This document shows positions 6,252 through 13,115 of a stretch of 13,638 nt of DNA, piece after piece. The DNA comes from Methanosarcinaceae archaeon. Lineage in GTDB: Archaea; Halobacteriota; Methanosarcinia; Methanosarcinales; Methanosarcinaceae. The first letter of the stretch is position 1. Every line of letters starts with the position of its first letter. The stretch lies in the NCBI GenBank assembly GCA_028690255.1, contig JAQVBP010000077.1:1-13638 (forward strand). Reading direction: 5' to 3'. The notes under the pieces were generated by a model. The model had not been told where the DNA came from. It did not search any database and saw nothing but the letters and a program-made list of their open reading frames with translations. A program made the position numbers and the translations under genes.

Positions 6252-6357
6252 CAACAAATTCTGAAAACTAAATCTGGATGGGTATGGTACGGAAGTTCTT
6301 CAAAAACGGTCCCAATTTCCATGTACATATACAATAAAAGAACGGAGTGTGAAAAAT

Positions 6358-6540
6358 ATGCCAGCATTAATCAATGCGGATGCATGTTCCGGCTGTGGAA
6401 CCTGTGTAGATGAATGCCCGAACGAAGCAATTACCCTGGATGAGGAAGCAGGCCTTGCAGTAGTAGACCAGGAAGAATGCGTGGAATGCGGTGCATGTGA
6501 AGAAGCATGCCCTAACGAAGCAATCAAGGTAGAAGATTAA
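6358..6540 (+). CDS. 2[4Fe-4S] ferredoxin
   Basis: A 60-aa low-potential electron carrier of the clostridial type. Two CX2CX2CX3CP motifs are intact: Cys10, 13, 16, 20 and Cys41, 44, 47, 51, each cysteine set followed by PNEAI. The near-symmetric halves show the usual gene-duplication origin. The protein is strongly acidic and would be soluble. The ATG at 6358 is preferred over an in-frame GTG at 6349 because cggag (6343-6347) lies 10 bases before the ATG. In methanogens such ferredoxins serve CO dehydrogenase/acetyl-CoA synthase, formylmethanofuran dehydrogenase or membrane complexes; the partner here is unknown. A strong hairpin separates it from asd, so it is probably a monocistronic, well-expressed gene. 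Confidence 0.92.
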   Translation: MPALINADACSGCGTCVDECPNEAITLDEEAGLAVVDQEECVECGACEEACPNEAIKVED

Positions 6541-6561
6541 ATCTGATAAAAACAGAGCACG

Positions 6562-6582
6562 TGGAATAAAGTTTTTATTCCA
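6562..6582 (+). terminator. Hairpin terminator after the ferredoxin
   Basis: A perfect 9-bp stem (tggaataaa / tttattcca) with a 3-base loop, followed by a long T-rich tract (tcttttcctttttcattc). It starts 21 bases after the ferredoxin stop codon. Confidence 0.6.
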
Positions 6583-6661
6583 TCTTTTCCTTTTTCATTC
6601 TCATTCTTATAATTATCACTTAATTATCTTAATTTTCTTTTCCTTCGGAGGTTTTTTTTAG

Positions 6662-7690
6662 ATGGAAGCAGTTAAAGCGGGAATTTTAGGCGCAACCGGC
6701 GCCGTAGGACAGCGATTTGTAGAAGCTCTGGCAAATCATCCCTGGTTCGAACTCACAAGTCTTGCGGCATCCGAGAGAAGTGCCGGAAAAACATACAAAA
6801 AAGCAGCAGACTGGAGGCTTGACAGCCCCCTTCCGGAAAGCGTGGCCGACCTTGAGGTGGTCCCTGTTGACCCGGAAAAGGTTGACGCAGACGTGGTCTT
6901 TTCGGCCCTTCCTGCCGACCTGGCCCTGGGTGTTGAGCCTGCCTTTGCAAAGGCCGGGTTTGCGGTCGCAAGCAACGCCTCGGCTTACAGGATGGAAAAA
7001 GACATCCCCCTCGTAATCCCGGAAGTCAACCCCGACCATCTGGGCCTCCTTGAGGTCCAGCAGGACAGCCGGGGCTGGGACGGCTACATAATCACCAATC
7101 CTAACTGCTCCACAATTGTCATGACCTCCACCCTTAAACCTCTCATGCAATTCGGGCTTGAATCCGTCCAGGTAGCCACAATGCAGGCCATTTCCGGAGC
7201 AGGCTTCAGAGGGGTTTCCGGAATGGAGATCTACGACAACGTAATTCCCTATATAGGAAACGAAGAACAGAAAATGGAGGCCGAGCCCCTGAAACTTCTG
7301 GGCGAGTTCGACGGGGCGGAAATTACCCCCGCAAACATAAAGGTCAGCGCCTCCTGCCACAGGGTCCCTGTAATTGACGGGCATACGGAAGCCATCTGGG
7401 CCGACATGCGCGATGCCCCGACTCCGGAAGAGGTCAGGGAAGCCTTCCAGAATTTCGACCCCAAACTCGGAAAGCTCCCCTCGGAGCCCGAAAAGGTTCT
7501 GATAGTCAGGGACGAGGACAACAGGCCCCAGCCCCGCCTTGACCGCAACATGGGAAAAGGAATGAGCATCTCGGTGGGCCGTATAAGAGAAGGAATACGC
7601 TATATCGCAATGGGGCACAACACCATCCGCGGAGCGGCCGGGGCAAGCGTCCTGAACGCCGAACTTCTGCACTCAATAGGAAAACTCTGA
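6662..7690 (+). CDS. asd: Aspartate-semialdehyde dehydrogenase
   Basis: A 342-aa enzyme of the archaeal/fungal-type ASADH family. It reduces L-aspartyl 4-phosphate with NADPH to L-aspartate 4-semialdehyde, the branch point for Thr, Met and Lys. In methanogens the semialdehyde is also the nitrogen-bearing substrate of the AroA' enzyme encoded at 844-1638. Seen: the Rossmann motif GILGATGAVGQ (7-17), the nucleophile in NPNCST (Cys149), a conserved SGAGFRGVSG loop (178-187), and CHRVPV with HTEA (His233, Arg234, His241) in the substrate-binding part. Length is normal. The start is fixed by ggaggt (6647-6652), 9 bases before the ATG. It does not appear to be co-transcribed with the ferredoxin. 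A GC-rich inverted repeat lies downstream. Confidence 0.93.
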   Translation: MEAVKAGILGATGAVGQRFVEALANHPWFELTSLAASERSAGKTYKKAADWRLDSPLPESVADLEVVPVDPEKVDADVVFSALPADLALGVEPAFAKAGFAVASNASAYRMEKDIPLVIPEVNPDHLGLLEVQQDSRGWDGYIITNPNCSTIVMTSTLKPLMQFGLESVQVATMQAISGAGFRGVSGMEIYDNVIPYIGNEEQKMEAEPLKLLGEFDGAEITPANIKVSASCHRVPVIDGHTEAIWADMRDAPTPEEVREAFQNFDPKLGKLPSEPEKVLIVRDEDNRPQPRLDRNMGKGMSISVGRIREGIRYIAMGHNTIRGAAGASVLNAELLHSIGKL

Positions 7691-7752
7691 GTTCGGGCAA
7701 AGCCCTTTCAGAAAAAGCCGTTCAGAAAAATACTGCTAAGACAGGGGCGGGC

Positions 7753-7770
7753 GGCACGCCTCAAAGTGCC
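7753..7770 (+). terminator. Possible terminator after asd
   Basis: The arms ggcac (7753-7757) and gtgcc (7766-7770) enclose an 8-base loop and are followed by ccccgaattattttt. The stem is short, so this is a weak call. Confidence 0.3.
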
Positions 7771-7812
7771 CCCCGAATTATTTTTAGAAGAATTATTTTC
7801 GGATGTTGGGGG

Positions 7813-8097
7813 ATGAGTAAAATAAGAAAAATAAGAAAAATAAGAAAAATAAGAAAAATAAGTGAAATGATTAAGTTAAAAGATATCAAATTCTTTATTA
7901 TTTACAGCCTCAGCCTTTTAGCAGGTAACCTGGTAATTTACGGAATAGACAGAATTGCCGTATTAAAAGGCTATGAGGCGATGACCCAGCACGATTTTAT
8001 TGTGTTTAATATTATCATAACCGGACTGGCAATTTTAGTTCCTGCACTTATGGAAAACGAAAGGTTCAACGCCTTTCTGGACAAAATTCTTTCTTAA
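7813..8097 (+). CDS. Small two-helix membrane protein, unknown
   Basis: A 94-aa protein with two hydrophobic segments, about residues 27-44 (FFIIYSLSLLAGNLVIYG) and 64-79 (FIVFNIIITGLAILVP), and a very basic N terminus that would sit in the cytoplasm. Residues 3-16 are repeated K-I-R triplets encoded by a 9-bp tandem repeat. Two starts are possible: the ATG at 7813, directly behind a ggggg run, or the in-frame ATG at 7867 (MIKLKDIKF), which leaves the repeat in the leader. The repeat would therefore vary either the N-terminal charge or the leader length. I know no function. It is convergent with larC, with 95 bases between. Confidence 0.55.
   Translation: MSKIRKIRKIRKIRKISEMIKLKDIKFFIIYSLSLLAGNLVIYGIDRIAVLKGYEAMTQHDFIVFNIIITGLAILVPALMENERFNAFLDKILS
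7819..7863 (+). repeat. 9-bp tandem repeat, 5 copies
   Basis: Four exact aaaataaga units followed by aaaataagt. It reads as Lys-Ile-Arg triplets in the frame of the small membrane protein and lies between its two candidate start codons. Confidence 0.85.
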
Positions 8098-8192
8098 CCA
8101 CACTATTCTTAATTTTGGGGATTGTTCCGACAAAATCCCAGGGGGAGGAGGGGGTGCAAAAGCCCCTGAAAACCCCTTTTTTCAAAAATTAT

Positions 8193-9383
8193 TCAGGAAA
8201 ATCGGCTCCATCCCGTTTCTTCAACCCTTCTCAGAACCTCTTTTAAAGGGAGGCCGCATTTTCGGGCAATCCGCTTGCAGTCCTCGAATTCCGCCGAGAT
8301 ATTGAGCAGGGTCCCCGCGGTGTCCCGGGCAACCTTGACCGCCGCCTCAAACATTTCCTCCCCAACACTGATAGACACATTCTCAAGCCTGCGGGCCGCC
8401 ATCAGGCGGTGCCGGGTCGGGATAACCCTTATTCCGAGGGACCCGGTCTCAATAATGATTTTCCTGGCAAGTTTTGCGCTGTCCTCGGGTTTTGCAATGA
8501 CCTTTATGATATGAGCCGGCCTGCCTTTTTTCATGGTTGCGGGAATGATTGCAACATCCCTGGCCCCAAGGGCGAGCAATTCCTCAAAAAGGTTTCCGAG
8601 GACTTCCCCGCTGACGTCGTCCGCGTTGGTCTCGAGCACCTCGATATGGTCCTGGATAAGCTGTTCCTCAAGCTCAGAGATAAGGCCCTGGAGTACGTTC
8701 GGAGTATCAAGCTCGGCATCTCCCGCCCCGTACCCGATTGCCTTTACCCTGCCCTGGGGAAAACTCTCAACAGGTCTTGCAAAATGGGTGAGGAGAGCCG
8801 CTCCGGTAGGGGTCAGGAGTTCTTTTTTGACGTTGCTGCCTCTGAAGTGCAGACCTCCGGCCCTGAGGATCTCGAGGGTTGCGGGGGCGGGGACAGGCAC
8901 TGTGCCGTGAGCGCATTCCACACACCCGCTCCCCACGTTGATAGGAGTGCAGTAAACGGCTTCACAGTCGAGCAGGTGAATTGCCGCAGAAGAGCCAATG
9001 ACATCGGCAAGGGCGTCGCTTTGCCCCACCTCGTGGAAGTGCAGGCTCTCAAGCTCCGAGACTCCGTGCACCCTGGCTTCAGCCTCAGCCATTATAGCAA
9101 AGGTTGCAAGAGTGCTTTTTTCAACCCTTGCGGGCAGCTTTGCGGCCTTTATCAGATCCACAAGTTCGGGATAATGCCGGGCCTTTTCCTTTTCAGGCAC
9201 CCCGATACGAACATCGAGGGCTCGAATGCCTTTTTTCTTTACTTCCCGCACGTCCACGGAAACGTCCACCGCGGCTTCTACCAGTTCACGGACCTGCTCC
9301 CTGTCGGCCCCTAGGTCCAGGGCACACGCAAAAATCATGTCCCCGGCGGCCCCTGAAAAGGGGTTAAACACAAGTGCTTTCAT
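8193..9383 (-). CDS. larC: Nickel-pincer cofactor biosynthesis protein LarC (nickel insertion)
   Basis: A 396-aa protein of the LarC family (formerly DUF111). LarC uses CTP to insert nickel into the dithiolated pyridinium mononucleotide and form the nickel-carbon bond of the NPN cofactor. N-terminal part: PFSGAAGDM (8-16), HFHEVGQSDALADVIG (115-130), HGTVPVPAPATLEIL (159-173) and KELLTPTGAALL (187-198). The C-terminal, CTP-binding type domain begins near 248: ETNADDVSGE, PATMKKGRPAH, ETGSLGIRV. Both halves are in one frame here, unlike the Lactobacillus gene, which needs a frameshift. The start is supported by ggagg and aggaat sequences on the minus strand at 9389-9399. It follows larB by 39 bases, surely one operon. 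Its C-terminal domain has a stand-alone paralogue upstream (10480-11070). Confidence 0.9.
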   Translation of the reverse strand: MKALVFNPFSGAAGDMIFACALDLGADREQVRELVEAAVDVSVDVREVKKKGIRALDVRIGVPEKEKARHYPELVDLIKAAKLPARVEKSTLATFAIMAEAEARVHGVSELESLHFHEVGQSDALADVIGSSAAIHLLDCEAVYCTPINVGSGCVECAHGTVPVPAPATLEILRAGGLHFRGSNVKKELLTPTGAALLTHFARPVESFPQGRVKAIGYGAGDAELDTPNVLQGLISELEEQLIQDHIEVLETNADDVSGEVLGNLFEELLALGARDVAIIPATMKKGRPAHIIKVIAKPEDSAKLARKIIIETGSLGIRVIPTRHRLMAARRLENVSISVGEEMFEAAVKVARDTAGTLLNISAEFEDCKRIARKCGLPLKEVLRRVEETGWSRFS

Positions 9384-9422
9384 AAAAATTCCTGCCTCCG
9401 CTTCATTCAGCCGTAAATCGAA

Positions 9423-10208
9423 TCATTTCGGTTTTCCAGCCCCGGCCGCGGCTGCTATAAGGTTCGCAATCCTTGCCGCAAAGGCCCCGGCTACGAACCC
9501 CGCGTCGATGTTCACCACGGAGATGATGGAGCAGGACTGGAGCATGGAAAGGAGGGCGGCTTCCCCTTTTCCTCCGGCCCCGTAGCCTGTTGAGACGGGA
9601 AGCCCTATTACAGGCACGTCAATAAGGCCAGAGACCACTGTCGGAAGAGTCCCTTCCCGGCCCGCGGCAACAACCACGGCCCCGGGCTTTTTCTCCTTCA
9701 GCTTCTGGAGTTCGGGAATCAGCCTGTGGATTCCGGCAACCCCCACGTCGTAGATGGCCACGGTCTCGCATCCCATTTCCGAAGCCACTACCCTGGCCTC
9801 TTCCGCAACCGGCACATCCGCAGTCCCTGCGGAGATGATACCCACAACTCCCCCTGTCCGGGGGGCCGGAGTCCCATCATGCACGACCGCCGAGCGGGCT
9901 CGGGCGTTCCATTCGAGTTCGGAAGGGGAAAAAGCAGCCTGAAGAGCCTCCAGATGTTTTTCCGAGACCCGCGTGATAAGAACCCGGCCCGTGTCTGCCA
10001 CCTGTATCTTTGCGATTTCCACAACATCAGCCGCTTCCTTGCCTTCGGCAAGCACGGCTTCCATGATCCCGGTCCGGCTCTTCCTGTGGGTGTCGATTTT
10101 CGCAATATTCGAATACGAGACAAAACCCATCGATCTGATCTGCTCTTCCGCATCTTCAAGGCTGAGTTTTCCGTTTTTGATATCCTGTAATACATTAGTT
10201 AGATCCAT
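9423..10208 (-). CDS. larB: Nickel-pincer cofactor biosynthesis protein LarB
   Basis: A 261-aa protein of the LarB family, related to PurE (AIR carboxylase). LarB carboxylates the pyridinium ring of nicotinic acid adenine dinucleotide and cleaves its phosphoanhydride, the first step of NPN cofactor synthesis. Seen: the N-terminal family motif IDTHRKSRTGIMEAVLAEGK (38-57), then the PurE-like half with SAGTADVPVAEEA (126-138), YDVGVAGIHR (153-162), AAGREGTLPTVVSGL (181-195) and LPVSTGYGAGGKGEAALLSM (203-222), ending in a Gly/Ala-rich helix. The ATG at 10208 is chosen because aggaggg lies just upstream; an upstream in-frame ATG at 10250 would swallow that site. The first gene of the larB-larC pair; an 11-bp repeat lies in its leader. 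Confidence 0.9.
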   Translation of the reverse strand: MDLTNVLQDIKNGKLSLEDAEEQIRSMGFVSYSNIAKIDTHRKSRTGIMEAVLAEGKEAADVVEIAKIQVADTGRVLITRVSEKHLEALQAAFSPSELEWNARARSAVVHDGTPAPRTGGVVGIISAGTADVPVAEEARVVASEMGCETVAIYDVGVAGIHRLIPELQKLKEKKPGAVVVAAGREGTLPTVVSGLIDVPVIGLPVSTGYGAGGKGEAALLSMLQSCSIISVVNIDAGFVAGAFAARIANLIAAAAGAGKPK

Positions 10209-10479
10209 AAGGACCCTCCTGTTAGCTGGGAATGCTTTAAGGTAGAACATTTTAGAATAAAAAGATTCCAGAATAAATCTCCGGAAACCCTGGAGAAATC
10301 TGAAAATTCCGGAAAGTATTTTGGAAAAATATATTGGAGATCCAGGGAAAGGTTTCTGAATAATTTCTGAATAATTTCTGAATAATTTCTGAATAATTTC
10401 TGAATAATTTCTGAATAATTTCTGAATAATTTCTGAAAAAATTTAGGAACTATGATCTCGTTTTAATTCCGGAGACTCT
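10209..10479. other. Spacer between larB and the LarC-domain gene
   Basis: These 271 bases are AT-rich and hold the 11-bp repeat (10359-10435), imperfect copies of the element tccggaaa (around 10275-10315 and 10470-10490), and the larB ribosome-binding site. No gene was seen. Confidence 0.6.
10359..10435. repeat. 11-bp tandem repeat, 7 exact copies
   Basis: Seven perfect aataatttctg units, preceded by a partial copy (tttctg, 10353-10358). The period is not a multiple of three and there is no intervening spacer, so it is a non-coding microsatellite-like array in the presumed transcribed spacer upstream of larB. Confidence 0.92.
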
Positions 10480-11070
10480 TTAATTCCGGAAACCGCGTTT
10501 TGTCTCACTATCATAATAAATTTTTTTAGAGATGGATGAAAAATCCCGGTTTTCCCATTCCGTTCCCTCTTCATTGAAAGTGAGGACAAAGTCCTTTATA
10601 CCTTTCAGAGCTTTTTCTTCGATAAGTTCCTTGATCTCATGCATGGAAAGGTTTAATCCGGCTTTTCGGATATGAACGGAAAGTTCCTTCAGTTCTTCAT
10701 ATTCCACCCGGGCCGAAAGGGGCTTTTCTTCCCGACTTATGACTATTTTAACACTGACCCCGCCTTTCCAGAGGGGTCGGTCCGTCTCGTCTCTGAACTC
10801 AAGTCGAATTTTTCGTAATTCATAATTAAAGGGATAATGTTCGGTCTTTATGACCCTGACCCCGAGAGTCCCGGTTTCAAGAGCCATGAATTCGGCAAGA
10901 GTTTCCATGTACCTTTCTTCAGCATCAATAAGAAAGATGTATTCACTTCTTCCTTTCTTGGTAAAGGCAGGGACCACATGTACGTTTTTAGCCCCGGAAT
11001 CCATCAGTTCTTCGATGAGATACGGGACCTGTTCGCAGGTGATGTTGTCAACATTGGTCATCAGGAGCAA
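10480..11070 (-). CDS. Stand-alone LarC C-terminal-domain-like protein
   Basis: A 196-aa protein whose residues 5-79 align without gaps to LarC residues 252-326 of the same window, with 31 identities in 75 positions. Shared landmarks are TNxD, EEL, GA, PAxxKKGR and ETGxLGxRVIxTxH. In LarC this domain carries nucleotide (CTP) binding for nickel insertion. The LarC N-terminal half is absent and no remnant is seen upstream. After the shared domain come a charged region and a C-terminal tail (about 140-196) rich in Glu, Lys and aromatic residues. The likely start is TTG at 11070, with ggaggt 6 bases upstream; an ATG at 11061 would cut into the first strand and leave 15 bases. It could support LarC, act on another metallonucleotide, or regulate; function is not known. 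Confidence 0.8.
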   Translation of the reverse strand: MLLMTNVDNITCEQVPYLIEELMDSGAKNVHVVPAFTKKGRSEYIFLIDAEERYMETLAEFMALETGTLGVRVIKTEHYPFNYELRKIRLEFRDETDRPLWKGGVSVKIVISREEKPLSARVEYEELKELSVHIRKAGLNLSMHEIKELIEEKALKGIKDFVLTFNEEGTEWENRDFSSISKKIYYDSETKRGFRN

Positions 11071-11327
11071 GGCCTGACCTCCCTGTTTTGTTCAAATAAA
11101 GGAAAGACGGAGAAGTTTCGGGGTTGTGCCCGAATAATGTTTTTTAATCAAGAACTTAAACCATGAACTTAAACCATGAACTTAAACCATGAACTTAAAC
11201 CATGAACTTAAACCATGAACTTAAACCATGAACTTAAACCATGAACTTAAACCATGAACTTAAACCATGAGCTTAAACCATGAACTTAAACCATGCCACT
11301 TCTCTGTCTAAATAATTCCGATGGGTT
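11071..11327. other. Spacer between the LarC-domain gene and the 595-aa gene
   Basis: These 257 bases consist mostly of the 13-bp repeat (11153-11295), followed on the minus strand by an AT-rich TATA-like stretch around 11138-11152 and the ggaggt ribosome-binding site (11077-11082). No gene was seen. Confidence 0.6.
11153..11295. repeat. 13-bp tandem repeat, 11 copies
   Basis: Eleven contiguous aacttaaaccatg units (143 bases). Only the tenth differs (agcttaaaccatg). On the minus strand, the sense strand of the flanking genes, each unit contains ATG-GTT-TAA, that is a two-codon mini-ORF. The period is not a multiple of three and there are no spacers, so it is neither coding nor CRISPR. Confidence 0.95.
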
Positions 11328-13115
11328 TTACGCAGCTTCCATGGAGGACATGATCCTGAGGGCGAGCTTTGCGACTGCAAGGGCCTTTTCCCGGCCTCCC
11401 GGAATGGCTGCTGTCCCGGCCTTTGCGCCCTTTTCCGCAAGCTTTGCGGCTTCTTTTGGCTCAAGCACCTTCATTGCGGCCGCAACCGCTGCAGGCACGG
11501 TGATGTTGATAATGGAGTGCCCGGAAAGCTGGAGTTCACAGATGGGGATGGCTGCCAGGGGTATGATTTCCAGCAGGTCTTTTTTGTCATTGAAAACGGC
11601 GTCGGGGATTACATTTTGGCCAAGCCCGCGCAGTTCGAAGGTGGTCCCGTCCACGGTCAAATCCACGTCGGCATCCGTATCGAAACCATAGTAAGAATTT
11701 GTGAAGGGGTGATCCCTGCGGGCCCCGCCCACGAGTTTCTTGATCTCGATTTTAACTTCATGGCCGGTCATGGCCCCGAGCATGGAAGCGGCCCGGGTCT
11801 CCACGGTTGTCTGCCTCTCCCGGTCGAGTTCCATAACGATTTCGTCCACTGACTTCCCGGCTTTGAGTCCTTCATAGGTCTTCTGAGCTCTTCTGAAAAC
11901 CGCGGCCGAACGGACTCCTTCAGTCCCGAGAATCATGGTCCTTGTAACAGGGCCTCTCCTGACCTGCTCGGTTTTCCTTGCAATGGTGTTTAAGGCGACT
12001 GCGGCAATTTCAGGGTCCAGCCATTCGTTCTTCTTAACCTCTGCAATGATCTCGGAAGCCTTTTCAACGTCTCCTTTGAATTTAATCAAAGCGCGGAGGG
12101 CAATGATAGAATCCGCGGTCATGTGCCCGAGCGGGGGCATTATAGGCCCTCCGGAAAACCCTGCCCCTATCTGGACGGATTCCTGAAAAGCACAGAGCAT
12201 TTCTCCAAAAGACATCATTCCGATAACTGTCGGAGCTCCGATGTCTTTAATGATCACTCCGAGGTCTCCTATGACCCTGGCCGAATCATATTCTTCGCCC
12301 GTGCCCCTCATATGAAGCTTTTCAGGGATCCCTGCGGCTTCACATGCGGCTTTGCCTGCGAGATATGCACTGTTTACATCAAAAAAACCTCCGTACTCCT
12401 CCCCGACAAAAGCGTCGGGATGGACGATTTCAAGGGCTGCGGCCGTCCCGAAGATGGCGGAGATGACCGGACTTGCCGAAATCCCGCAACCCCAGTAAGC
12501 GTTCATCATGGCCTCGGTCCCGATCCTGGCGGCGTTCATTGAGACTTCCGGGAAACCGATATCTTCCCCGAGGGTGTTGTGTCCGTAAAGCGGCCCGCCG
12601 GCAACTCCGAGGGGCAGTTTCCGACCGTCGATCCTGGTAAGTTTGCCTTCGGCCATTGCGTTATAAATCGCCTGTACGGCCGCAAAGCCCGAGACCTTGT
12701 TATTGGACTTTGGGGTAGGGACGGATATGACCCCTGTCCTGTCGGCTCCCGCAATCATGCGAGCAAGGGCCCCAAGCTTCCGGTTACCTGCAGGGACGCC
12801 GGCCTGGGCGTTGGAGCCTGCAAAGTAGCAGATGGTGGCCGCAAACAGGGCGGCATTTGCCGGATTTGCCCCGGCTTCTTTTGCGGCTTCAATTCCTTTT
12901 TCAAGCACATGGTCGATTTCCAGAGTCCCGTTGTCTTCATCGGTGAGCTGGATATTGGCTCCACGGAAAAGGTCTGTGGCAATCGCGTTTGCGGCGCACA
13001 TGGCCCCGATGTTTGTCATGCCGTGCCCTTTGGTTAAAGCTTCTATCCGGTCGTTCGTAAGATTCTGGATATCAGATATTGCCGCCATAGCTGCAGCGTA
13101 AACTTCGTTATTCAA
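11328..13115 (-). CDS. Unrecognised 595-aa Gly/Ala-rich conserved-looking protein
   Basis: I cannot name a family. It is a well-behaved long gene with third-position GC bias like larB and larC. It is rich in Ala, Gly and Ile, has few Cys and no iron-sulfur motif, and no signal peptide or clear transmembrane helix. Segments that look structurally constrained are ALTKGHGMTNIGAM (27-40), FAGSNAQAGVPAGNRKLG, GGPLYGHNTLGEDIGFPEVS, NAYWGCGISASP, GEEYGGFFDVNSAYL, FSGGPIMPPLGHMTAD, ARRDHPFTNSYYG and LRGLGQNVIPDAVF; the many Gly-rich turns suggest an enzyme. The start is TTG at 13115, backed by aggagg (13125-13129) 9 bases upstream; the first ATG would be at 13088. It is the most upstream gene of the minus-strand block with the lar genes, so a role linked to NPN or nickel is possible but unproven. 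Confidence 0.75.
   Translation of the reverse strand: MNNEVYAAAMAAISDIQNLTNDRIEALTKGHGMTNIGAMCAANAIATDLFRGANIQLTDEDNGTLEIDHVLEKGIEAAKEAGANPANAALFAATICYFAGSNAQAGVPAGNRKLGALARMIAGADRTGVISVPTPKSNNKVSGFAAVQAIYNAMAEGKLTRIDGRKLPLGVAGGPLYGHNTLGEDIGFPEVSMNAARIGTEAMMNAYWGCGISASPVISAIFGTAAALEIVHPDAFVGEEYGGFFDVNSAYLAGKAACEAAGIPEKLHMRGTGEEYDSARVIGDLGVIIKDIGAPTVIGMMSFGEMLCAFQESVQIGAGFSGGPIMPPLGHMTADSIIALRALIKFKGDVEKASEIIAEVKKNEWLDPEIAAVALNTIARKTEQVRRGPVTRTMILGTEGVRSAAVFRRAQKTYEGLKAGKSVDEIVMELDRERQTTVETRAASMLGAMTGHEVKIEIKKLVGGARRDHPFTNSYYGFDTDADVDLTVDGTTFELRGLGQNVIPDAVFNDKKDLLEIIPLAAIPICELQLSGHSIINITVPAAVAAAMKVLEPKEAAKLAEKGAKAGTAAIPGGREKALAVAKLALRIMSSMEAA

Larger units (their letters stand above)
5958..6357. 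other. Intergenic spacer before the ferredoxin
   Basis: These 400 bases hold a structured stretch at 5982-6095 that resembles the right end of an IS200/IS605 element (separate entry), a TATA-like run at 6178-6186, a bulged hairpin at 6221-6251, and the ferredoxin ribosome-binding site cggag (6343-6347). An open frame from 6153 to 6413 runs into the ferredoxin in another frame and has no coding character. Confidence 0.55.

Noticed and set aside
6153..6413. 86-aa plus-strand frame ending inside the ferredoxin
   Set aside because: It overlaps the ferredoxin in another frame, lies mostly in leader-like sequence, and has no ribosome-binding site.
6686..7672. 328-aa minus-strand open frame opposite asd
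   Set aside because: It mirrors the asd gene; asd has all its motifs and a good ribosome-binding site, while the antisense frame has none.
8409..9314. 301-aa plus-strand open frame opposite larC
   Set aside because: It is antisense to a clearly recognised gene with strong GC third-position bias, which opens the opposite frames; its translation has no recognisable features.
11153..11295. CRISPR array
   Set aside because: The 13-bp units, like the 11-bp units at 10359-10435, are contiguous with no spacers, and no cas gene is present.
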